Shown here: positions 37,097 to 44,074 of the stretch, piece after piece | Position numbering within the stretch: position 1 is the first letter of the stretch | How the letters are laid out: each line of letters opens with the position of its first letter | Source of the DNA: Ornithinimicrobium sediminis | Lineage (GTDB): Bacteria; Actinomycetota; Actinomycetes; Actinomycetales; Dermatophilaceae | DNA length: 64,000 nt | Assembly: GCF_021272345.1 (NCBI RefSeq) | Contig: NZ_JAJSDQ010000003.1 | Location: 434,001 to 498,000 of the forward strand | Direction of reading: 5' to 3' | Notes under the pieces: model-generated | Database searches by the model: none | The model's input: only the letters and a program-made list of their open reading frames with translations | Told to the model about the DNA's origin: nothing | Program-made: the position numbers and the translations under genes

Positions 37097-38575
37097 TCAG
37101 GCCCGGGCGCCGGCCCCGGACTCGGCGGCGTGGGCCAGGCCCCGGTGCATCGCCAGGAAGGCCGCCGTGTGGGCCGGCCACAGGCCGCCCCAGTACGCCA
37201 GCCCGGCCAGGCCGGACGGGGTGAAACGGGCGGTCTGCGTCAGGGTGGCCGTGCCCGGCCGGGGGCCCGGCTCCACGCGCAGGATGAGCAGCGCCTCGCC
37301 GGGCACCCGCATCTGTGAGCGCAGGGCCACCTCACCGCCGTCCTCGTCGCGACGCACGTAGGCCACGACCCAGGAGTCCACCTGCATGCCCACCTCGAGC
37401 GGGCCGGGGTCGCGGTGCCGGACGTGGCCCTGTCCCCCGACGGCCCGGTCGAGCACCCCCCGTGCCCGCCACACGATGTCGGGCACGTGCCAGCCGTGCT
37501 CGCCGCCGACCTGCTCGACGTGCGACCAGACGGCCTCGGGTGGCGCGTCCACCGTGGACCGGTGCCGGTCGTGGAAGACGGTGGCGCCGGCCCACTCCGG
37601 GTCGGCTGCGCTGATGTGGCCCGGGTGGTCGATGTCGACCTCCCGTCGCAGGGGCCGGGCCTGCGGGCCCTCCTGCGCCTCGAGGACGGCCGCGTCGAAG
37701 CTCACGAACCCGCCCTCGGGGTCGGGCACGTAGTCGGCGATGTCGTGCTCCTTGCAGACGACCTCGTGGATGAGCGAGCCGACCAGGGGCTTCGCGATGC
37801 CCGCGGGCACCGGGGTCACCAGACCCACCCAGTGGCTGGCCAGTCCGGGTGTCATCACCGGCACCGTGCGCACGCGACGCTTGACCAGGTGGCTCTGCGC
37901 GGCATACCGGCCGATCATCTGGCGGTAGGTGAGCACCTCCTCGCCACCGATGTCGAAGCCCCGGTTCACCTCCGGCGGGAGGTCGGCGACCCCGACGAGG
38001 TAGCGCACGACGTCGGCGATCGCGATGGGCTGGATCCGGGTGTCCAGCCACCGCGGCGCGATCATCACCGGCAGCCGCTCGGTGAGGTGGCGCAGCATCT
38101 CGAAGGAGGCCGAGCCGGCGCCGAGGATGACCGCCGCCCGGAGCACCACGGTCGGCACCGGTGAGGACAGGAAGATGTCCTCGACCTCCTTGCGCGAGCC
38201 CAGGTGGGTCGAGAGCTCCTCGTCCGGCGGGTAGAGCCCGCTGAGGTAGACGATGCGTCCCACGTGCTGCTCCGCGGCGATGCGGGCGAAGTGCTGCGCG
38301 AGGTTGCGGTCCCGCTCGACCCAGCCGGGCTTGCCGTCCATCGAGTGGATGAAGTAGTAGGCCACGTCGACGTCGGCCATCGCGGCAGCCAGGTCGTCGG
38401 CGTCGTCGGCGTTGCCCTCGGAGACCTCGACCCGGTCGGCCCAGTCACGGTCTGCGAGCTTGGAGCCGTCGCGGGTGAGGACCCGGACGGTCCAGCCCTC
38501 ACGGAGCAGGGCGGGCACCAGACGGGAGCCGATGTACCCGGTGGCGCCGGTGACCAGTGCGCGTCGTGCGGTCAT
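37097..38575 (-). CDS. SDR-family oxidoreductase with C-terminal DUF2867 domain
   Basis: A 492-residue two-part protein. The N-terminal NAD-binding Rossmann domain starts RRALVTGATGYIGSRLVPALL and includes AYYFIHSM and RIVYLSGLYP, so it is an extended/atypical SDR close to NmrA types. The C-terminal DUF2867 domain starts near residue 340 (GATVFHDRHRSTVDAPPEAVW) and resembles a START/SRPBCC fold. ATG 38575 follows AGGAGA. It is convergent with the previous gene (two bases between stops). The substrate is unknown. Confidence 0.85.
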   Translation of the reverse strand: MTARRALVTGATGYIGSRLVPALLREGWTVRVLTRDGSKLADRDWADRVEVSEGNADDADDLAAAMADVDVAYYFIHSMDGKPGWVERDRNLAQHFARIAAEQHVGRIVYLSGLYPPDEELSTHLGSRKEVEDIFLSSPVPTVVLRAAVILGAGSASFEMLRHLTERLPVMIAPRWLDTRIQPIAIADVVRYLVGVADLPPEVNRGFDIGGEEVLTYRQMIGRYAAQSHLVKRRVRTVPVMTPGLASHWVGLVTPVPAGIAKPLVGSLIHEVVCKEHDIADYVPDPEGGFVSFDAAVLEAQEGPQARPLRREVDIDHPGHISAADPEWAGATVFHDRHRSTVDAPPEAVWSHVEQVGGEHGWHVPDIVWRARGVLDRAVGGQGHVRHRDPGPLEVGMQVDSWVVAYVRRDEDGGEVALRSQMRVPGEALLILRVEPGPRPGTATLTQTARFTPSGLAGLAYWGGLWPAHTAAFLAMHRGLAHAAESGAGARA

Positions 38576-38598
38576 GGGATCTCCTGGGGAGGTGGGCG

Positions 38599-39330
38599 TC
38601 AGCCGGCGGGCGTGAACGCGGCGATGAGCGGAGGAAGGATGAAGAGCATCGACAGGGACCACGTCAGATGGGTGATGATCGGTCCCAGCACACCACCGGT
38701 CACGCGCCGCTGCAGCCCGACGATGGTGCCGAGCACGAGCGCGGCGAAGACGAGCATGATGTTGAGCGTCGCGGCCGTGGCCAAGGCGTAGAGGAGCGTG
38801 GAGACCAGCACGGCGTGCGTGCGGCCGATGGCCGCGAACAGCGCACCACGGAAGAACAGCTCCTCCGCCACCCCGTTGATGAGGGTGATGACGGCCACGA
38901 CCGGCAGGGAGGCGAACCGGGCGTAGTCCAGGACCTCGTTGACCAGGTCACGCAGGAAGGGCACCTGCCCGACCAGCAGCGCGCCCGCGGAGAAGACGGC
39001 CACGGCCAGCACGCCGAGCAGGAACGGCTGGAGCACCGGCCGGGCGTGCCGCTCCCCGGCGCGGGTGTGCGCCCATCCCAGGTGCAGCGGCCCGGAGAGG
39101 AAGGCCCCGACCGCCCACACACCCGCGAGCAGCACCGTCAGGACGTAGAAGTCGGTGGAGCCGGGCTCGCGGGTCAGGCCGACCCCCAGGACCACCGAGC
39201 CGACGAGCAGCGTGATGCCCGCGGCGACGCGACGCCGGAGGAACTCGCGGTCGGTCTGCTGGTGGTCCCGGGGGACCGGCGTGACCAGAGATGCCTGCAG
39301 GAAGCGCAGGATCTCAGCGGGAGGCTTCAG
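38599..39330 (-). CDS. CPBP-family intramembrane glutamic endopeptidase with apparent CTG start
   Basis: About 243 residues with six to eight spans. The CPBP (Abi/CAAX-protease-like) motif INGVAEELFFRGALFAAIG has the paired catalytic Glu, and a second motif region is GGVLGPIITHLTWSL. Homologous proteins as I recall them begin near LKPPAEILRFLQASL. In this frame the only codons at that position are CTG (39333 or 39330), just after GAGGAGG. There is no ATG, GTG or TTG until inside the first span. The start lies inside the end of dps, so translation is probably coupled to it. Confidence 0.75.
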   Translation of the reverse strand: MKPPAEILRFLQASLVTPVPRDHQQTDREFLRRRVAAGITLLVGSVVLGVGLTREPGSTDFYVLTVLLAGVWAVGAFLSGPLHLGWAHTRAGERHARPVLQPFLLGVLAVAVFSAGALLVGQVPFLRDLVNEVLDYARFASLPVVAVITLINGVAEELFFRGALFAAIGRTHAVLVSTLLYALATAATLNIMLVFAALVLGTIVGLQRRVTGGVLGPIITHLTWSLSMLFILPPLIAAFTPAG

Positions 39331-39853
39331 CAGCGTCCTCCTCGGTCGTGGCGCCGGCGTTGGCCAGGCTGCCGCCCATGTCCTCCAGGTGGGCGCGGAC
39401 GAACCACTGGAACTTCTCCAGCTCCGCGGTCTGTCCGATGAGCATGTCCTCGGTGACCGGGTCGATCTCGCCGGCCATCTCGATGGCCTTGCGGTTGTCC
39501 TCGACGACCCCGACGTAGACGAGGTCGAGGGCACCGAGGTGGGCCAGCGCGGTGTCGCGGCCGATCGAGTAGTCGTCCCAGGTGCGGTCGGCGGCGATGG
39601 CGCCGACGGTGCCCTTGGGAGAGCCGCCCATGGTGGCGATGCGCTCGGCCACCTCGTCGGCGTAGCCGCGCACCACCTCGACCTGTGGGTCGATCATCTC
39701 GTGCACGCTGATGAAGCTCGGACCCACGACGTTCCAGTGGACGTGCTTGAGGGTCAGGTGCAGGTCGTTGTAGGCCGAGAGACGCTCCTGCAGCGTGCCG
39801 ATGACCTGTGTGCTCTGCTCGTCGGACAGGCCTGGGACCGTGTAGGACACCAT
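39314..39853 (-). CDS. dps: Dps-family DNA-protection ferritin
   Basis: A 179-residue Dps/miniferritin. NDLHLTLKHVHWNVVGPSFISVHEMIDPQ carries the ferroxidase His and Asp ligands, followed by ADEVAERIATMGG with the partner Glu, and EKFQWFVRAHLEDMGG. It forms a 12-subunit shell that oxidises iron and protects DNA under stress. ATG 39853 has AAGGAG seven bases upstream. The gene end overlaps the CPBP protease start. A GTGTCGG...CCGACAC inverted pair lies upstream (39867-39914). Confidence 0.93.
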   Translation of the reverse strand: MVSYTVPGLSDEQSTQVIGTLQERLSAYNDLHLTLKHVHWNVVGPSFISVHEMIDPQVEVVRGYADEVAERIATMGGSPKGTVGAIAADRTWDDYSIGRDTALAHLGALDLVYVGVVEDNRKAIEMAGEIDPVTEDMLIGQTAELEKFQWFVRAHLEDMGGSLANAGATTEEDAAEASR

Positions 39854-39942
39854 CGTGCGCTCCTTCGTGTCGGCGTATCGTTGCAGGTCCGACGCTACTC
39901 GCAGGTTCCGACACACGCGCCCCCACCCCACAGGAGGACCCG

Positions 39943-40437
39943 ATGGCACCACAGACCGAGCAGGCTCCCGACCGGCCGGAGTCGGTGTGGGACTACCCGC
40001 GCCCGCCGGCCGTCCGGCCCACCGGCGAGACCGTGGAGGTGCACCTGGGCGGACGGCTGGTGGCGCGCACGACCGAGGCGCTGCAGGTGCTCGAGACGAG
40101 CCACCCACCCACCTACTACCTTCCGCGGGCGTGCTTCGCCGACGGGGTGCTCCACGCGGTGCCGGGCAGCACCGTCTGTGAGTTCAAGGGCCGCGCTGAC
40201 TACTTCGACATGCGTGCCGGGGACCGCGTGGCCCGGCGCGCCGCCTGGCACTACCCCGAGCCGGTCGCCGGCTACGAGGCGCTGGTCGGCCACGTCGCCC
40301 TCATGCCCGGGATGATGGACGCCTGCTACGTCGACGGCGAGCGGGTGGTCCCCCAGGAGGGGTCCTTCTACGGTGGCTGGGTCACCTCCAAGGTCGCCGG
40401 CCCCTTCAAGGGCGGTCCCGGCACGTTGGGCTGGTGA
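39943..40437 (+). CDS. DUF427 family protein
   Basis: A 164-residue soluble protein with the DUF427 (NTP_transf_9) pattern: SVWDYPRPPAVRPTGETVEVHLGGR, LETSHPPTYYLPRACFADGVL and CEFKGRADYFDM, then AWHYPEP and a terminal FYGGWVTSKVAGPFKGGPG. It is a small beta-barrel domain of unknown role. ATG 39943 follows AGGAGG at ideal spacing. It is divergent from dps. Confidence 0.9.
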   Translation: MAPQTEQAPDRPESVWDYPRPPAVRPTGETVEVHLGGRLVARTTEALQVLETSHPPTYYLPRACFADGVLHAVPGSTVCEFKGRADYFDMRAGDRVARRAAWHYPEPVAGYEALVGHVALMPGMMDACYVDGERVVPQEGSFYGGWVTSKVAGPFKGGPGTLGW

Positions 40438-40537
40438 CCTGGGAGGACCGGGGAGAGGCACGCAGGAGGGCCGGGCGGCAGGAGCCGGTCACCGTTGTCT
40501 CTCCAGAGGTTCCCAGCGAACTCACAGCGTTCGAGCA

Positions 40538-40562
40538 CTAGCAATATTTGAAAATTGAACTA
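40538..40562. promoter_or_regulatory. AT-rich upstream element of the small secreted protein gene
   Basis: A 25-base block that includes CTAGCAATATTTGAAAATTG is by far the most AT-rich stretch in the area. It is followed by TACTCT at 40561-40566, a plausible -10 box 70 bases before ATG 40636. No firm -35 is seen. Confidence 0.4.
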
Positions 40563-40635
40563 CTCTGGGAGGTGCTCGGGGACCCACACACGTGGCGTCG
40601 TGACCAGCGGCGCCGGGGACGACCAGGAGGACTCC

Positions 40636-40944
40636 ATGAAGAAGATGCTCGCCGTTGTCGCTGCCGCCGGGCTCACGCTCGCCGCAGCTCCCGCCGCCAC
40701 CGCCGGCGGCCACAGCAAGCCGGACACCGAGTGCATGCAGGCCGGGATCGCCACGCTGAAGGACGCCGGACTGCTCCCGACCGTCGCCAAGAACGGGGTG
40801 AGCATCGGCGACGCCGTGGCGCTCGGCGTGGACGTGCGTCCCGGTGCCGACCTCAGTGGCGTCCCGGACCCGATCCCGTTCTCGCTGCTGCTGGCCGATC
40901 ACCGCGCCGGCGACGACAGCCTCTTCGTCTACCCCTGGTGCTGA
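40636..40944 (+). CDS. Small secreted protein of unknown function
   Basis: 102 residues with a classical signal peptide (MKKMLAVVAAAGLTLAAAPA, cleavage likely after ATA/AG). The mature part of about 78 residues has two cysteines, one in TECMQAG and one as the very last residue of YPWC, able to form an end-to-end disulfide. The central IATLKDAGLL and ISIGDAV-like helices look globular. ATG 40636 follows AGGAGG. A 15-pair hairpin lies 35 bases beyond the stop. I do not recognise a named family. Confidence 0.72.
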   Translation: MKKMLAVVAAAGLTLAAAPAATAGGHSKPDTECMQAGIATLKDAGLLPTVAKNGVSIGDAVALGVDVRPGADLSGVPDPIPFSLLLADHRAGDDSLFVYPWC

Positions 40945-40979
40945 GGCAGGCGCCCAGCGCGCGCTGACCTTCCCATGAC

Positions 40980-41019
40980 TCGGCCCCCGTCCGGCGGACA
41001 GCTCCCGGACGGGGGCCGA
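40980..41019. terminator. 15-bp perfect hairpin, probable terminator of the small secreted gene
   Basis: TCGGCCCCCGTCCGG and its exact reverse complement flank a ten-base loop. It lies 35 bases past the secreted-protein stop and ends six bases before GTG 41026 of the photolyase-like gene. There is no T tract, as is common in actinobacteria. Confidence 0.65.
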
Positions 41020-41025
41020 ACAGGT

Positions 41026-42486
41026 GTGCGGCTCGTCTTCCCGCACCAGCTCTTCCTCCGGCACCTCGAGGCGCCCCCGGACACCCGCTTCGTGCTCGTC
41101 GAGGACGACCTCTTCTTCCGCCACTACGCCTTCCACGCCCACAAGCTGGTGCTCCACCGTGCCTCGATGCGGCGCTTCGCCGCCCGGCTGCGTGCGGCCG
41201 GCTTCGCCGTCGACGTCGTCGAGACCGACGCCCGCGCCTCCAGCGGCGCCCGGCTCACCACCCTCCTGCACGAGCTGGCCCCCGAGCGCGTCACGGTCTA
41301 CGACCTGGTCGACGACTGGCTCGAGCAGCGCACCCGCCGCCTGCTCGACGACGTCGGGTGCCCGCTGGACGAGGAGGACGTGCTCGAGTCGCCCGGCTTC
41401 CTCACCACGCGTGCCCAGGTCGCGCAGTGGTCGCGCACCGGCTCGGCCCGGATGCAGCACTTCTACACCTGGCAGCGCCGACGGCTCGGCATCCTCCTGG
41501 ACGGTGACGGCCCCCTGGGGGGCCGGTGGTCCTTCGACACGGACAACCGTAGGAAGCTGCCCCGCGGGCACCCGGTGCCGCCGGTCGCGCCGCCGCCCCG
41601 GCATACGGAGGTGGAGGCCGCCCTCGCCTGGGTCGGCGAGGAGTTCCCGGACGCTCCGGGCCGGGCGCACACCTTCTGCTGGCCCACCTCGCACGAGGAG
41701 GCCGCCGAGGCCTACGAGACCTTCCTCGCCGAGCGCTTCGCCGAGTTCGGCCCCTACGAGGACGCACTCAGCACGGAGCATCCCTACCTCTTCCACTCCC
41801 TGCTGACGCCCGGGCTCAACATCGGCCTGGTCGACCCGGCGTATGTCGTGCGCCGGGCTCTGGAGGTCGGCGAGGAGACCGGCGTGGGGCTGGCCTCGGT
41901 CGAGGGCTTCGTGCGGCAGGTCATCGGCTGGCGCGAGTACATGCGGGCCACCTACGTGCTGTGGGGACGACAGATGCGCACCGCCAACCACCTGCGGCAC
42001 ACCCGGTCGCTGGACCCGGGCTGGTGGACCGCGCAGACCGGTCTGGATCCGGTCGACCTGGTCCTCGAGCGGGTGCTCGAGCACGGCTACGCCCACCACA
42101 TCGAGCGGCTCATGGTGCTCGGCAACGCGATGTGCCTGCTGCGCACCGACCCTGTCGAGGTCTACGCGTGGTTCATGGAGATGTTCGTCGACGCCTACGA
42201 CTGGGTGATGGTGCCCAACGTGCACGCCATGAGCCAGTTCGCCGCGGGTGCGGCGATCACCACCAAGCCCTACGTCTCCGGGAGCAACTACCTTCGGAAG
42301 ATGTCCGACCTTCCGAAGGGCGACTGGGCCGCCGACTGGGACGGGCTCTACTGGGCCTTCGTGGACGACCACCGTGAGGTCTTCGAGGCGAACCCCCGCT
42401 CGCGGATGATGACCCGGATGTGGGACGGCTTCGACGACGCTACGCGGGCGGCGCACCGGGAGCGGGCGGCACCGTGGTTGCGATGA
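41026..42486 (+). CDS. Cryptochrome/photolyase-related protein (FeS-BCP-like) lacking CxxC
   Basis: 486 residues from GTG 41026, which gives the family-like start VRLVFPHQLF. An ATG at 40975 would add 17 residues but encodes them across the 15-bp hairpin. Family features: FVLVEDDLFF, HAHKLVLHRASMR, TWQRRRLGILLDGDGPLGGRWSFD, GWREYMRATYV, IERLMVLGNAMCLL, DAYDWVMVPNVHAMSQFAAG and TKPYVSGSNYLRKMSD. Bacterial (6-4)-type FeS photolyases normally continue with a Cys-x-x-Cys (YCKGC) after MSD. Here the sequence is LPKGDWAAD, so two cluster ligands are missing. It may repair UV lesions or sense blue light without the cluster. Its stop overlaps the next start. Confidence 0.85.
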   Translation: MRLVFPHQLFLRHLEAPPDTRFVLVEDDLFFRHYAFHAHKLVLHRASMRRFAARLRAAGFAVDVVETDARASSGARLTTLLHELAPERVTVYDLVDDWLEQRTRRLLDDVGCPLDEEDVLESPGFLTTRAQVAQWSRTGSARMQHFYTWQRRRLGILLDGDGPLGGRWSFDTDNRRKLPRGHPVPPVAPPPRHTEVEAALAWVGEEFPDAPGRAHTFCWPTSHEEAAEAYETFLAERFAEFGPYEDALSTEHPYLFHSLLTPGLNIGLVDPAYVVRRALEVGEETGVGLASVEGFVRQVIGWREYMRATYVLWGRQMRTANHLRHTRSLDPGWWTAQTGLDPVDLVLERVLEHGYAHHIERLMVLGNAMCLLRTDPVEVYAWFMEMFVDAYDWVMVPNVHAMSQFAAGAAITTKPYVSGSNYLRKMSDLPKGDWAADWDGLYWAFVDDHREVFEANPRSRMMTRMWDGFDDATRAAHRERAAPWLR

Positions 42487-42950
42487 GCGGGTCGGGCGAC
42501 CCGCCGGCGGGAGGTGCTGCGTGGCTGTGGCACCACTTCAGCACCTTCGCGCTCTACGTCTTCTGGGTCAGCTCGCTGCTGGCGGTGCCCGTCGTGATGG
42601 TGCACGTCGGGGAGGGGCGGGTCGCGGCGCCCACGGCCGTGCTCGGGGCGGGTCTGCTCGCGCCCGTGGTGGCCTGGGCCATCGGGGTGCACATCGGCCG
42701 CGTCGCCGGGCAGCAGGAGCACCGCTGGTGGTGGCGGCTCACCCAGTGGCCGCGACGGCTGCGCCACGAGCCCCTGGGTGAGCGGGCGTGGGTGCGCTGG
42801 CAGCGCGCCTACGGGGTGGGCCTGGCCGTCGGGGTCACGGCGCTGGCGGGGGCGCTGCTCCTGGGGTCGATGGCCGGCGCGCTGCTGGCCCCTCCCGCGC
42901 TGTGGACCGCCGTCTTCGCCCGGCTGCGGCGCTCGGCGCCTCCCGCGTGA
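42483..42950 (+). CDS. Small membrane protein, function unknown
   Basis: 155 residues with four predicted spans and a Trp-rich, basic middle loop (HRWWWRLTQWPRRLRHEPLG). ATG 42483 overlaps the photolyase-like stop as ATGA, so it is likely cotranslated. It is followed 18 bases later by another small membrane protein of similar build. No motif points to a function. Confidence 0.65.
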   Translation: MSGSGDPPAGGAAWLWHHFSTFALYVFWVSSLLAVPVVMVHVGEGRVAAPTAVLGAGLLAPVVAWAIGVHIGRVAGQQEHRWWWRLTQWPRRLRHEPLGERAWVRWQRAYGVGLAVGVTALAGALLLGSMAGALLAPPALWTAVFARLRRSAPPA

Positions 42951-42967
42951 CCCACGGTGGAGGCGTG

Positions 42968-43453
42968 ATGGACCCTGGAGGGGTGGACGACCGGCCGGAC
43001 GACGCAGGGCTCCCCCGACCGGGGTCGCCCTTCGGCCTGGGCCGGGAGCTGGTCTCCTTCGCCCTGGTCGCGGTGTGGGTGGTCTACCTGCAGGGTGCGG
43101 TCCTGGTGCTGCTCATGGGCCTGGCCGGGAGGTTCGGCGAGGTCGAGCAGGTGCTGCTCGTGATGGGCTTCGTGGGCACCGCGCCGCTCGTGGGCGCCGC
43201 GCTGCGGGCCCATGTCGAGCGGCACGGCGGCGTGCGGTCGGGCGGGGCGTGGGACCTCGGACGGCGCCGCACTCCGCTGCCCGCGGCGGAGCTGGCGGCT
43301 CGCCGCACGCGGGTCACGAACGTGGCCGTCGCCGTCGGCAGCATCGCTGCCTTCCTCGCCTTCTACACCGGCTCGCTCCTCGCGGCGGCCGCGGTGCCGC
43401 TCACCCTCTGGTGGCTGCTCTGGGAGCGCCTGCGCTGGCGCGAGCAGCGGTAG
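42968..43453 (+). CDS. Small membrane protein, function unknown
   Basis: 161 residues. An acidic/proline-rich N-terminus is followed by four spans in two pairs (LVSFALVAVWVVYLQGAVLV, VLLVMGFVGTAPLVGAALRA, NVAVAVGSIAAFLAFYTGSL). It sits third in a likely operon with the photolyase-like gene and the preceding membrane protein. ATG 42968 follows GGAGG closely, and the GTG three bases earlier is equally possible. Function unknown. Confidence 0.65.
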   Translation: MDPGGVDDRPDDAGLPRPGSPFGLGRELVSFALVAVWVVYLQGAVLVLLMGLAGRFGEVEQVLLVMGFVGTAPLVGAALRAHVERHGGVRSGGAWDLGRRRTPLPAAELAARRTRVTNVAVAVGSIAAFLAFYTGSLLAAAAVPLTLWWLLWERLRWREQR

Positions 43454-43457
43454 CGGA

Positions 43458-43489
43458 CCGCCGGCCGGCACCGAGGTGCCGGCCGGCGG
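43458..43489. terminator. Bidirectional terminator hairpin
   Basis: CCGCCGGCCGGCACC, a two-base GA spacer, and its exact reverse complement make a perfect 15-pair stem between two convergent genes (stops at 43453 and 43505). The position fits a shared terminator. Confidence 0.8.
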
Positions 43490-43504
43490 ACGACGTGCCC
43501 GGGC

Positions 43505-43945
43505 TCAGGCGCGGGGCAGCCGCTCCAGGGCCCGGGTGAGGTCGCGCACGGTGTCGCGCGCCAGCTTCTGGAAGACCAGGAACAGCAGCGGCTCGGCATA
43601 CTTCGCCGTGCCCTTGAGGGTGACGTGGGCGTCATACGTCACGCGCACCCCGTCCTCGGCCGGCAGCACGTCGATGGTGTCGACGGACCGCGAGCCCTCG
43701 TTGGTGCCGACGAAGACGACCCCGTTGTCCCGCAGCTCGACCAGCTCGTACTCCAGCTCGGCCTTCACGACGACGAGCTTGCTGACGTTGTGCCAGCGCG
43801 AGCCGACCTGGACCGGGCCCGAGTCGAGCCGGGTGCACGACACGGTGCCCGGGTCCCACTCGGTCGCGTGCGAGAAGTCCTTGAGATAGTCGACGACGGA
43901 CGCCTGGTCGGCGCGGACGGTGAACTGACGGGTGACGTGCACCAT
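43505..43945 (-). CDS. SRPBCC-family polyketide cyclase/dehydrase-like protein
   Basis: A 146-residue START-like protein: VTRQFTVRADQASVVDYLKDFSHATEWDPGTVS at the N-terminus, then VGSRWHNVSKLVV and a long C-terminal helix FLVFQKLARDTVRDLTRALERL. Such domains bind hydrophobic ligands or act as small cyclases. ATG 43945 follows CAGGAGAG. It stands alone between convergent and same-strand genes and no pathway is suggested. Confidence 0.82.
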   Translation of the reverse strand: MVHVTRQFTVRADQASVVDYLKDFSHATEWDPGTVSCTRLDSGPVQVGSRWHNVSKLVVVKAELEYELVELRDNGVVFVGTNEGSRSVDTIDVLPAEDGVRVTYDAHVTLKGTAKYAEPLLFLVFQKLARDTVRDLTRALERLPRA

Positions 43946-44074
43946 GGGCGAGCTCTCCTGTGCTGGTCGGTGGCGATGGCGGGCCGTGTGCCCCCACCTC
44001 GACGGTCGCACGGGTCAACACCTCGTGCCGCCGGAGTATGCCGTGCCCTCACCCGGTGGGGGTGCCTCGCCCGC

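Noticed and set aside
38599-39534. Longer CPBP-protease start at ATG 39534
   Set aside because: The extra N-terminal residues are Ser/Thr/Arg-rich shadow of dps and do not match the family.
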